DNA from: Vespula vulgaris
Lineage: Eukaryota; Arthropoda; Insecta; Hymenoptera; Vespidae
Assembly: GCF_905475345.1 (NCBI RefSeq)
Contig: NC_066600.1
Coordinates: 2,173,501-2,237,500 of the forward strand
Direction: 5' to 3'
DNA length: 64,000 nt
In this document: positions 26,501 through 37,632 of the stretch, in pieces
Layout: every line of letters starts with the position of its first letter
Numbering within the stretch: position 1 is the stretch's first letter
The notes under the pieces: model-generated
Told to the model about the DNA's origin: nothing
The model's database searches: none
Seen by the model: only the letters and a program-made list of their open reading frames with translations
Program-made: the position numbers and the translations under genes

Positions 26501-29500
26501 AATTCACATTTTTTATCCAAGCATCCGTTTGACCGTCTGGATATTTCAAACTGTTTCTGGCTAAGAAGTCTTCTATGAGATTCAATGTAAATAATGATTG
26601 AGAAAATGCCAAGACGCGATCTCCTAAACGTATCGCTTCTTCTAATATGCAGAAAAAAAGGGTCATTTTTGCGGAAGCATCAATCAATCCAGGTACATAG
26701 CCTTTCATTAATTCCGTCGCCTAAAAAAATTTCGAAAAATTATTAAAAAGTTTTAGTTAAATAATTAAATCATATGTTATAAATATATATATTTACCCAA
26801 TCATATGGTATTCCAGGATCTTCTCTTCCTCCTGGAGAACTTTTGCATTCTTTTTCTTCATCCTTGGTAAGAATTTCGTCGTCCGACTTATCATCTTTAT
26901 CTTTTTCTAGTAATTCTTCTTTCTCTTTTTCTTCTTCCTTGGACAAATCAGCCTGACTTAATCGAGGACTGTGAGATGGTCCAAGTCCTTGTACTGATCT
27001 AGGTCCTGGAGTTGTAGAATTTGGACAATTGGCTTCTGTGTTATAGTTCGATTTATTAGAAAGATTACTCTGATGCATGGACTGATTTGGGATTATATTA
27101 GGTGGCATATCCTTATTGCCTTTATCACAAGCACCAGCATTTTGTATATGAGGACCCATACTTGCTTGAGAAGTTTTAGGATCATCAGAGCGAGAATTTA
27201 CGTCGGTATTATGATTTCCTGCATAATCATAAGACTGATTAGAATAACTTTGTGAAGGGAAATAATTATTCTGAAACCTATTTACATTAGGATCTCTGTA
27301 ATATGTATCATTGCATTGATCCGTCCGAAATGGTTGTCCAGAATAATCACGTTGCCAATATGGATCATCAGGTCCTTTTATTTGTCCAACCTGACTTTGA
27401 TGTGTACCATCAGAAGGATAAGTTGACAAAATAGGATTCTGCGTTTGTGTTTGATTAGACGGATAATTAGTAGTAGAATTTGCAGATGTAGTTCCACCTT
27501 GACGATCGTTTGGAAATTCATGAGGTGCACTTGTTGATGTATAATTTTGCGATTGCTGCTGATTATCATTTCGTGGATAAAGTTGGTCATTTTGATTTAA
27601 GTTTGAATTTTGTGACTGTTGATTTTGAGAATAAGATAAAGCCTGATTTGTAGGTTGAGAAATTTGTCCTTGTTGTGCTGTATTGTATCTATGAGTAGAG
27701 TTTTGTGGTGTTGATCCTTGATGATTAGTAGTATATCCGTGATTCTGATTAGGTGGAGCAGCTGATTGTTGACTTTGTTGTGGAGGTGGATATGTAGAGG
27801 ATGAATTTTGCGGGGTTGATGATGGTACAAGATGAGGATATCCATGCATAGAGTTTGATGTGCTTGCATTAGGACCTTGCTGATCGGACGAATAGGCATG
27901 TACTTGATTCGAAATATTAGAATTGGGAGCTGTTTGACTTTGCGGATACGTTGCGTTTTGTGGTACGTTGATCTGATTTGATGCTGGCGGATATCCGCGC
28001 ATTTGATTCTGGGAAATTGGAGCTTGATTTTGCTGATTTGTCATATATCCATGAGACTGATTTTGTGGTATTGAATTTGAAGTTTGTTGGTTGAAATTAA
28101 GAGGTGTTTGTGGAGCAGAATTAGGATTCACTTGTGTTGGATAGCCATGCTGTTGATTCTGAAGTGGCATTGCTTGTGTTTGCTGATTTCCATAAGCATG
28201 AGATGAATTCTGTAATCCAAGATTTTGGTTTTGTTGATTTGGAGAAAAACCACGACTTTGATTAGGTGGTGGATTCTGTCCTTGTTGATTTGAAAGATAT
28301 CCCGTAGTTTGTGGTGGAGGTCCTGCATTCTGATTTGCTTGATTAGGAGTATATCCTAAAGCAGAAGTTTGTAAAGGTTGATTATCATTTCGTGTATACA
28401 TAGGATTTGTTTGTCCTGCAGCATTGCCATAATTTTGAGTTTGATTTGGTGGAGCATAAGGTGAATATTCAGGAACAGGTATATTATTAGATTGATTAGG
28501 TAACTGAGCCTGAAAGGCAGAGGTCTGATTTGAGACTTGAGAGTAATTATTAGGCCCTTGATTTACGGATGTTCCATAATTACGTCCTTGATCCGGATAC
28601 GTATATGGTTGACGTGGATATATTCCTGATGTTTCATAATTATTTCCTTGATTTTGATCCGGACGAAAATCTGAATTAGGTGGTCCCGAAGGATATCTTT
28701 GTGGATGATTAACAGATTGATCATTTGGTGGTATATAATTTTGTGACTGATTGTTGTATCCTTGTGTAGAATTATAATTAGTATTTTGTGTATATGTTGG
28801 AAAGGGTTGATTTCCATATCTTTGTTGACCTTGATTATTGTAGAATTCATTATATTCCCCGTGATTATTATCATTTCTGTAATACGTATTTTGATCGTTC
28901 GAACGATAATTTTGATATCCAGGATAAGGTGCCTGTGATATAGAATTCGAATATCCTGAATTATTTGTAGGCATAGAATAATTGCTATAATTATTTTGTT
29001 TTGTATTAGAATGTGTACTGTCTCCTTCTGTACTATCAACATTGGATGAGGAAGGATTAGGTTGTACACTTGCTGCAGGCTTACTTTTTATAGTTGAATT
29101 TGTTTTCTTCCCTTTCTTAGATTCTCCTTTTGACTGACGAGCTTTCGATCGTTTTCCACCAGGTATTAATTTTTCTCCTATTGTTTCTTCTAAGTCTAGA
29201 TCATCCTCTTCGTTTGCTTGACGTTTTCTAAGAAAGTAATATAGTATATCTGGATGATTCCAAATTTTGCAGCAAACAGCAAAGGCTTTTAAAGGATTTG
29301 GGACTGCTCTTGTTTTAACAACTTGATTCATAAAAGTATCATAGAGTTTACGTTGATGTGGTGTCATTCTAACAAGAAGAATATATTCTTCTTTGCGTGG
29401 TAATGACACTTGGAGTACCGAATGAGATCTTCTCTGTACAAAACCTTCTAACAGAGCATGCAGTACATGCGCTCGATATCGCATTAAGCGAATATCTTGT

Positions 29501-32500
29501 GGTGTTGAATCAATACACTGACCATTTTGTATTGGCCTTTCAAACATATTACAAAATTCACTCTTAGTTCCTAAATAATTAGGTCTTACAAAATCGACCA
29601 TACACCAATACTCGAGCAAATTATTTTGTAATGGATAACCAGTTAATACAATTCTTCGTTTCGTACGCATTTGTTTTAGAGCCATACTAATACTAGCATG
29701 AGAATTTTTTATGCGATGACCTTCGTCACAAATAACTAAATCTGGACCAGGACTAACTAATGCAGAGTGCATCTCATCTAACAAACCTTTGTTTTTGTCT
29801 TCTTCTTCAACATCAACCGTATCTTTAAAAGGTTGACCTCGTTTTCGTTTTGCTTTGTTCGGTTTTTTCATAGACAACTGTCTATATAATTCATATCCAA
29901 TTAATAAAACACCACCTCCTGTTTGCCACTCTTGTATAACTTTAGCTCTTGCTGTCATAGTTTTGTGTGAATCATTCAAAATATGTAAACGAAAATGTCT
30001 TGGTCTTAATTCCATACCAATAGGAGCATCTACCATATAGGTTGTTTTGACTTTTTCTATATTCTTTTTATCTTCTATTTCTTCTTTAGTTATAGCTTCT
30101 TCTTTTTTTATTGTTTCTTCCGGTTCTCTCTTTACATTAACTTCCGTATTTTGATGTAAAATATTCTCTTTCTTTGGCTCATGATCCAAATCTTGACGAG
30201 GTTGATTATAATTGGGAAAGGTACTTGGAGGATTATTATAATTTGAATAAATTGGTCCAGATTGATGATTATTAGGATACATAGGCCCAGAAGTTCTGTT
30301 CTCCATATCTGAATACATTGTTCCTTGTGATTGATTTTCCATGGTTGTGTACATATTAGAATTCTGATTTTCCATACCAAATTTAGGTGGAGGCAAATTG
30401 GGTGGAGGTAAATTGGGTGGAGGTAAATTAGGTGGAGGTAAATTGGGTGGAGGTAAATTAGGTGGAGGTAAATTTGGTGGAGGTAAATTTGGTGGAGGTA
30501 AATTTGGTGGAGGTAAATTTGGTGGAGGTAAATTTGGTGGAGGTAAGTTGGGTGGAGGTAAATTGGGGGGAGGTAAATTGGGAGGAGGTAAATTGGGTGG
30601 AGGTAAATTGGATGGAGGTAAATTAGGTGGTGGTATATTCAATGGTGGTATATTTGGTGGAGGTATATTTGGTCTACCTTGCATGGTATGACAATTTAAT
30701 TCTGGTTTCATAGGATCAAAATTAGGCATGGAGTTTGGATTGGTATTATACATTGAAGATTGTGTAATATCTCCAGGGTAGTTTTGGTTGATACGTGCAT
30801 GATGATCTGGCATTGTTTTATTTAACATACTGTCTTGTACATAACTTGACATCATATGATTTTCATATCCTTGATGAGTATATGGATTCTCTGGCATAAT
30901 ATTTAAAGACTGTGGCACATTTTCTTGTCCATAGCGATGAGCAGATTCTGTACTTATAGGCCTGGATATGTTTGACATATCGCTTTGGCTACCACATTCT
31001 TCTTTTATTTCTGACTTAGATTCCATTTCAGATTCTGACTTTATGTTTGTAATTTTATTCTTTTCCATGGATGTAGGATCTTCATATGGTAACCACATAT
31101 TAAATTCAGCCAACCAATTTTGCAAAGTATTAATAGGCATAATGCAAAGTACAGTCTTGGCAGTGGTACACCGAAAAAAAATGTCACAAAAACTAGCTAC
31201 TTGAAGTGTTTTACCCAGACCCATACTATGTGCCAATATACATCCAAATCCAGAACTAGTTTTATACCTCTCAATGCTTTCAACAATATTATCATATAGA
31301 AAACGTATACCACCGATTTGATGTGGCTTGATGATACGTGCTACCTGTGGAGCTAAAAAAACATCTGGCTCTGTCTCAGGATGCCCTACATTGATTAAGA
31401 CTCTACCATGTTCATCTGGAATGTTATATCTATCATTTGTATGCATGCCTGAATTAGATGGATCATCTTCATTGTCAGTTTCTTCTTCTCCACTAGGATC
31501 ACTTAGTACTATGCAATCATCATCTGAACTTTCGCTAGAACTAGATATCGTTACTACATCTTTACCTTTCGCTACTTTTTGAGATTTAGGGCCACTTGAC
31601 ATTTTTCGCGCCAGATGCATATGTTTCTCACGCAACGCTTCTTCCGCCTCAATATCAGATACATCAGAATCAGAATAATATTCTGGTCTATCAATAGGTT
31701 CTTTTTTAGGAACCACTGGTGAGATGCTTACAGAAGGTGTCATCATTCTTATTCTTTGTTGTAACATAGTTGGACCAACAGAACGATTTGGAACTCGTGA
31801 AATAGATGTCTGAGCATTTTGGTAGACACCTCTACCCTTTTGCCAACGTGTTCCTTCTATAGATTTTCTTTGAATCTGTCCAGACTGTACATTAGAAGTT
31901 GTTTGAGATCCTGTTCCTGAACTCGAATTTACTTTCAATAGTACAGTGTTAGGTAAACGAACTTGAGTAGATGAAGATGATAATGATGAAGAGGATGATT
32001 GGGAAATAGTAGTTCCTGTCTGATTTTGTTTACCTTGTAAGAGACTTATTACTCTGGTTTGTGTTTTATTATTTTGACGATTAATTGTCATTTGACGTTG
32101 TACTTCCCGAATTATCCTTTGTTGTTCTTGTACTCGTCGCAAACGTTCCATTTCTTGTCGCTGAGCCGATAATGTAGCTTCATCAAGTTGAGTTTCATCC
32201 ATAACCTCGCGAATATTTCTTCTCATATTTGCTAACTTCTTCTCTGCTTTCGTTTCACATTCTGATGTGGACTCTTCGGTACCATCATCCTTTTTTTGTT
32301 TCTTTTTTACATTTTCAGAATGTTCAGAATCTCCATGCCTCTTATTACCATCTGCTCCATCTTCCGCTCCAGAATGAGATCCTGTTTTCTCATTATCTAT
32401 ACTTTCATCATCTGTATCCTTGGAAATTGGTTTTCCAAGTAAATCAGCTTCAGATACCTCTTGCCCTTCAATCGGCGCCCCTTTTTAAAAATAGATTCAG

Positions 32501-32966
32501 CGAATTAATTTATATTTAAATATACAATATTTTTTGTAAATTGTGCTAAGGAACTTCAGTACAAACCTTCCAATGGTAAAGTATCCAAAATATTAACTGG
32601 TTCCTCGTCATCTTCTTCCGGCGGACAATGACTTTGTCTCTCAGAATCTACCCTCACACCGATCTGAGAATCGATTGTTTCGTCCAGATCCATGTCGTCT
32701 CCTGAACCTTCTGAACGTATTTCTTCTATTTCTTCTGTATGCAGGGCACCATGCTTCTTTTCTTGTTCCCCGTCGGACGATTCCCCACTGGACTCTTCGG
32801 AGCTCTCCTCGTTAGCCGTCTGTGGTTCTGCATTATTCATATTTGTATTTGTCGAAGGTTCATTCTGAACTGCTGCTTCGTTAGATTTAGGGCCCCCACG
32901 AGGTGTCACACGTTCGATAGTGACATCCCCAATACGCGTTAAAAAGCTGTCCAAACTATTAGACAT
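23567..32966 (-). CDS. RAD54L2: ARIP4/RAD54L2-type SNF2 helicase, unusually large, 6 exons
   Basis: Nuclear Snf2 ATPase of the ATRX-like group; vertebrate ARIP4 modulates steroid-receptor and other transcription and binds SUMO. Proposed exons: 32966-32567, 32480-26797, 26720-25859, 25782-25408, 25307-23907 and 23817-23567, in phase, 2990 residues, about twice the vertebrate protein. An acidic N terminus is followed by a KPHQIGGIRFLYDN entry motif. Motif I is GLGKT (about residue 552) and motif II is DEGH (about 1049), the ATRX/ARIP4 variant of DEAH. FVQRRSHSVLQVSLPRKEEY and NPLKAFAVCCKIWNHPD are ARIP4-typical. The C lobe shows LVSTRAGSLGINLVGANRA and CRVYRYGQQKP. LHALL is an LxxLL match. Two low-complexity insertions (about 595-950 and 1231-2020) interrupt the ATPase. 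The C terminus is Ser/Thr/Pro- then Pro/Tyr-rich. Exon 4 has a tandem CAGCAG-like acceptor (NAGNAG), so a one-residue variant is possible. Confidence 0.92.
30381..30672 (-). repeat. 15-bp coding minisatellite encoding Asn-Leu-Pro-Pro-Pro
   Basis: About 19 head-to-tail 15-base units (plus-strand form GGTGGAGGTAAATTG) lie in frame in the large exon of the ARIP4-type gene and encode NLPPP, with NIPPP/NIPPL variants at one end and K in the last unit. Inner copies differ at one or two bases, with runs of the AATTT form and the AATTG form, so the array has expanded recently by unit duplication. The opposite strand is also open (Gly-Gly-Gly-Lys repeats), which is a by-product. Confidence 0.95.
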
Positions 32967-33371
32967 GATGTGCAAAATCTAGTAAATCAGGATATATATA
33001 TCCCCTCAAAATATCATACCAAATCATGGAATGTCTTAACACTTTTGTACACAACACTGTGACAACTGTGACGTTTATGTTTGTCTCTTACATTGTTCAT
33101 TCATAATTCTCTATTCCCTTATACCTGTAATAATACATACTTTCTATGGTCTCCATTATTATATACTTATCTTTGATATTATATAAATATTTATTCTTCT
33201 CTATGAAATGTGTTAGAGAAATCATTATGAATGGAGTAAATGATATATATTGAAAATAAAAGTACAATACTCTAATATAAAAACATTCTAAAAAGTAGTA
33301 AATAGAAGAATAGTACTTTGTATCAACTTTATTTGACAACAACTTTTCTCTACCAATTCGTAAAGACGAAT
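32967..33371. promoter_or_regulatory. Upstream region of the ARIP4-type gene
   Basis: 405 AT-rich bases between the ARIP4-type start codon and a small plus-strand open frame. An in-frame ATG nine bases upstream (32975) is an alternative start. No clear promoter element is visible. Confidence 0.35.
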
Positions 33372-33871
33372 ATGTTAAATCAGGTTTGGAAAGTGCCTAA
33401 TGGAACACGCTCGTTAAATGCTTTGACCCCCGCGAGAACTTTGGCGACAATCAAACAGTTTATGATGCCTGGTATTGGGGTTAGAACATTTCTTTACGAA
33501 GGTATATAAAAAATGATACCGATATAATCGGAATCTTAAACGCGATGAGACATTCATAATGGTATTCGAATTAATCGAAATATAAGAACTGTCAAACGTA
33601 CAGAAGGAAAGCCAGGCAGTTCAGAAAAGTGTTTGTGTTTTTTAAGTATGTAACTCGTTTAAGAAGTATCAGGAAATCCCTTTGTATAATGATTGGTTTA
33701 AAAGAAAATCTCTTACGATCCTGTTGCTGTTCGTGAGTTAAGAAGTGACCATTTAATTAGTCGTTAATTGTAGATGAAAAATTATTGACACACACATACA
33801 CGGCTCCGATGGACGCCATAGCGTCGTTGTTCGCCGCTCGACGATCGCGGTTCTCCGGCAAACGCGTTTGA
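33372..33871 (+). CDS. Candidate small two-exon gene, unrecognised
   Basis: A possible 75-residue protein from exons 33372-33501 and 33774-33871. The first opens MLNQVWKVPNGTRSLNALTP and reaches a good donor (GAAG|GTATAT). The second begins after TTAATTGTAG and continues in phase through MDAIASLFAARRSRFSGKRV to TGA. The N terminus lacks acids and has Arg/Lys/Thr, so a mitochondrial presequence is imaginable. I do not recognise the family. It may be a chance frame or the start of a longer gene. Confidence 0.22.
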
Positions 33872-34812
33872 GAATCAGCAAACGAATCTGGTATCCCGTC
33901 TAATTACGTCTGAGCTCTTCCACGTCGGCATTTTAAAATTCGGCCCGCCCGGATGGCGGACGATCACGAGGTTATCGAAATCTTTAAACGACAAAAGCGA
34001 AACTTCAAGCACGTTCGCACGCGTCGCTCTTGCCTTTACGCGGCATTTTTTTCCACATACTTTTTCTAGTAAGCGTATTCCTCTCGATCGAACGCCATCT
34101 TGACTGCGCCAGAATACCATCATTCTATGGAGAGAGAGCTATTGCGAGAGAACGGTCTCTTGATTCCTATTACATTTCTAACATTTTTTTTTTATCTCCA
34201 TTCTCTCTTTCTCTCTTTCCTTCTCTTTTTATCCTTCTTTACTCAACATTTTTTTACCGTATCATTAATTTATATATAAATTAATCATTATTTTATGTAC
34301 GAAAAAAAAAAAAATTATTCGCCGAAATTTTCTTTTCAATCTTTTTATTCGCTCGAAAAAAAGATCGAAAATTCGGGATTAGATAAAAAATGCGGTAGAA
34401 GCATATAAATGTTTTATATTTTGTTCTTTTTATAGAATACATTGATATATAATGTACTTCTATCCAGTTGACACAAATCTAATGTAAAAATATATGTGAA
34501 AGTATTTCATTCTTTTTATATTACTACAAAGATCATAAATATTTTAAAGATTGTAAAGATAGTTGTTATAATTATCTTACACTCATACTCTTTTACCAGT
34601 CGGATTAATATTGGAATATACACAGTCGTATGATATTTACATATAATATAACGATTACAAAACTAAGAAAAATACTGGGTTGATTAACGTGAATACTTCT
34701 TGAGTGACTTTTTGACAATATCATATCAAAATATAATGCAAGTATTCTGAATGATTTATAAATTATTAAAAAATTTTAATTAAATCTGTCCTTACACATA
34801 AACATAAATATA
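33872..34812. other. Noncoding stretch with a CpG-rich left half
   Basis: The left half (to about 34100) is GC- and CpG-rich with a minus-strand open frame of about 80 codons (33875-34123) that I do not recognise; it looks more like a promoter or leader than protein. The right half is AT-rich with CT-rich runs at 34198-34235 and poly-A at about 34300, and probably includes the ELOF1 3' UTR. Confidence 0.4.
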
Positions 34813-35139
34813 TTAATTTGCACTTTCGCATGCATCGATCCAATCGTTATATACATCCAATGGTTCAGATAGAAGATTTATCGTGGTTTGAAAATCTTCT
34901 AAACAAACTCTACATGTAATTCTTGCTGTACTCCGAGATTTATCCCTGAAAATGAATGAAAATTGTTATAAGAAAAAATGCCCTGACATAAATGTTATTT
35001 GTAATTAAAATAATCTTACTTACATTTTAACATCGCATGATTTTTCGTGATTACAAAAAGGACAATTAAATTGTGTGTCCAAGGGTTGTATAGCTTTTTT
35101 TTTACTTGGTGGCTTTCGTTTACTCTTCCTACGTCCCAT
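34813..35139 (-). CDS. ELOF1: Transcription elongation factor 1 homologue (ELOF1), 2 exons
   Basis: Small zinc-ribbon elongation factor that rides on RNA polymerase II and assists transcription through nucleosomes and transcription-coupled repair. Exons 35139-35024 and 34945-34813 join in phase to 82 residues, the normal size. The start MGRRKSKRKPPSKKK is the conserved basic tail. The two Cys pairs are visible: CPFC in NCPFCNHEKSCDVK and CRVC in ITCRVCLEDFQT. The end LSEPLDVYNDWIDACE is diagnostic. It is divergent from the Pcc1/PIGP pair. Confidence 0.97.
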
Positions 35140-35739
35140 TTTGACTTATATTTTTTTAGAAAAAGCCCTATGTAATATTTTTTACATAGAATTACAAGCA
35201 ATTATTTATGCTATTGCTTGGTTATGTCTCTTAATACGTTCACCACGTGAGGCGTGACAGATAAATGCGAAATATTCGTCGAAGAGAAATGGGCTCACCT
35301 ACTTGTGCTATTCTCGATTGTCCCCACTCAAAGTATCTTTTGTCTGATATTTCGGAAATCAAAAGAGTAATACACAACACATTCTTTATTTAAAGCCGAT
35401 ACACAATTGTATCAAAAAAGTGATAGAAAAACAACACTTTAAAACATTGAATAGTACTATTATGACAAAATAAATTAACAAATATAATTGTAATACGTTT
35501 GATTAAAAATTTGTGATTATATGATTTACTTAATAATTAACAAAAAATTATATAAAAACATGAATCCACGTATTCACTATCTTCACTAATCATTGATTAT
35601 TTTATGATATAACAAGTTGCATTGAAAATTTGCTTTGAAGATATACACATACGATTTTCCCGCCATCTTTATTTAGTTTAGTTATATCATTTGATCGTAC
35701 GACATTTGTGTTGTATCAGTCGCGTTGATAACATTTGCG
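35140..35739. promoter_or_regulatory. Divergent promoter region between ELOF1 and Pcc1
   Basis: 600-base spacer between opposite starts. It contains a CACGTG E-box at about 35243 and a perfect TTTTCCCGCC E2F-type site at 35655-35664, 76 bases before the proposed Pcc1 ATG. Whether either is used is unknown. Confidence 0.45.
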
Positions 35740-36166
35740 ATGAATGATTTTAAAGTGTATATATCTTTATATATGATTTTCAATCACACAATAATAGTAA
35801 ATAAACACATAGTATTTGTAACCTAAATATTCGACAGAGAATTCTCAATACCATTTGCAACGGCGAGAGAAGCGGATGTTGTTTACCAAGTACTCAGAGT
35901 GGATAAGGAACCTCCGAGATCTGGTGTTAGTAAAAATATAGAACAGAAAGATAATCTTTTACAAATGTAAGTGATAATATATTATTCGATTTTATATTGT
36001 AACAATTAAATTTATATTTATATTATACTATTATTTCAGATCGTTTTTCAGTACAGAAATACGTAAACTTCGTGTTGGTATTACATCTTTCTTCGACAGT
36101 TTAACCTTAATTACAGAAACTATACAACAATTTGGACCACCAGAATCTGTGTATGATTATTATTAG
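35740..36166 (+). CDS. LAGE3: EKC/KEOPS complex subunit Pcc1 (LAGE3), 3 exons
   Basis: Pcc1-family subunit that dimerises the KEOPS complex, which makes the t6A modification at position 37 of ANN-decoding tRNAs. Exons 36040-36166 and 35838-35966 are well supported: IPFATAREADVVYQVLRVDKE and GITSFFDSLTLITETIQQFG match the Pcc1 fold's two halves. The first exon, 35740-35756 (MNDFK plus two bases of a Val codon), is a weaker guess chosen because it is the nearest ATG that joins in phase; the second exon has no ATG of its own and is closed by a stop at 35824. The total is 90 residues, like yeast Pcc1. The stop is only 65 bases before the PIGP start, on the same strand. Confidence 0.83.
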
Positions 36167-36231
36167 TTTTTAAGATATTTCGTTTAAATGTAAGAATTGT
36201 TTATCTGTTTATGTATTAAAAAAGAAACAGA

Positions 36232-36633
36232 ATGGAACATACACCTGCACCGTATGCACCCAGAGCAGTTTATGGGTATGCTATGTATATAGGATTTAAC
36301 TTACTTTTTCTACTTTATCTCATATGGTCTGTTGTCCCTGATTACATTTTAAAAGACTACTTAGGTTTATCATATTATCCATCCAAATATTGGGCTATTG
36401 CAATTCCTGTTTGGGCTTTAACGGCTCTCGCTACATTTGCATTTATCATTTATCCTGCTATTAATTTATTAATGACTCCCGATATCGATGATATTAGAAC
36501 CATTACCGATAATTATGCGCAACATAGAAAAGAAACTATTCCTGGTGGTGTACCTCCTGTTTTTGATATACCCATAACAGAAGTTTGTAGACAATTATAT
36601 TTATCTAAAGAAATTAAACTTAAGCGTAATTAA
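36232..36633 (+). CDS. PIGP: Phosphatidylinositol N-acetylglucosaminyltransferase subunit P (PIG-P)
   Basis: Small ER membrane subunit of the GPI-GlcNAc transferase, which carries out the first step of GPI-anchor synthesis. Single exon, 133 residues. The PIG-P signature YGYAMYIGFNLLFLLYLIWS forms the first membrane segment. YYPSKYWAIAIPVWALTALA starts the second, and LMTPDIDDIRTITDNYA follows on the cytosolic side. Length is near that of family members (about 130-160). The start MEHTPAPYAP has the usual short Pro-rich lead. It follows the Pcc1 gene so closely that a shared transcript is possible. Confidence 0.94.
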   Translation: MEHTPAPYAPRAVYGYAMYIGFNLLFLLYLIWSVVPDYILKDYLGLSYYPSKYWAIAIPVWALTALATFAFIIYPAINLLMTPDIDDIRTITDNYAQHRKETIPGGVPPVFDIPITEVCRQLYLSKEIKLKRN

Positions 36634-37632
36634 AATGATTTTATATATTTACACAAATTTCAGAAAGAAAGTTTATTAAAAAATCATAACAAATATATTA
36701 AATAGAATTCAATATATAGAAGAATTAAAAATTTTCAGTTTTTTTTCAGTTCAATTCTATCGTGCATGAGGTAACCTAACTTTTTTCTGATATAATCATT
36801 AATTTAAAGAATCTATTGAAGTGAATTATTAAGTATAAAAAAATGATTATCAAGGTCTTAATCCATAGAAATAGTCTTCAGGTACTAATGAAAGATTAAA
36901 ATAAAATAAAATTATTCGATGTATCTATGAAGTAGTTAATCAATGATTTCTATATATAAACATTCGTAGGATAAAATTAATTATTTACGTATCTATAGAG
37001 TAGTTAGTCAATGATCTCTTGTAAACATTAGTAGGATAAAACTAATCGTTTACGTATCTATAGAGTAGTTAGTCAATGATCACTTGTAAACATTCGTAGG
37101 ATAAAACTAATTGTTTACGTATCTATAGAGTAGTTTGTCAATGATCAAAACTCGGCCATTGACGAATTTCTTCGCAGATCTAGTTGTATCGTTGACAAAC
37201 TACTGCGTAGACGTTACGTGAATTATTCACAATATATAACTTTTATATATAAAATCTTTTTATAGATTACTATATTTGTATAATTTACATTTTTCGACAA
37301 GAAGTAACCAATAAACGAATGTTGAATATAATAGTGAACTTAACTGGGAATCTGCCTTAAGATTGCGTTTGTTCCTGGAATGTTTGTGATACACCGTAGA
37401 ATAGTAAATATCGTTTTTCATAAAATTTATTTGCTTGACATAAGCTTTACATTAAAACTTTGAAAGTTTGATTTATTTTCATTTATTTATAAAATACTTG
37501 CAGAAAATTTATCATTCCTTGATAAGCAATTAAAATTATACCGAGGTCTCTTTTGATATAATATTGTTTATAATACTTGTGTGATTGATCAAGATTGAAA
37601 TATATATATTTTTATATTAAATATTATTGTGA
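36634..37632. other. Intergenic DNA with a 65-bp tandem repeat
   Basis: About 1 kb without a gene. ATTAAA at 36675-36680, 42 bases past the PIGP stop, is a candidate polyadenylation signal. The middle holds the 65-bp tandem repeat listed separately. The last 400 bases are AT-rich and should contain the FBXO22 promoter and leader. Confidence 0.5.
36912..37205. repeat. 65-bp tandem repeat ending in an inverted repeat
   Basis: Units begin ACGTATCTATAGAGTAGTT at 36987, 37052 and 37117 (exact 65-base spacing), with a diverged earlier copy at 36919. A partial last unit runs to about 37146. Its GTAGTTTGTCAA (37130-37141) is mirrored by TTGACAAACTAC at 37192-37203, a perfect 12-base inverted repeat with imperfect extension outward (ACGT...TCTA against TAGACGT). 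Confidence 0.9.

Noticed and set aside
30398..30691. Gly-Gly-Gly-Lys repeat frame on the plus strand
   Set aside because: Direct reverse of the NLPPP minisatellite of the ARIP4-type gene.
33875..34123. 82-codon minus-strand frame in a CpG-rich patch
   Set aside because: No recognisable family, no partner exon found; more likely promoter or leader DNA.
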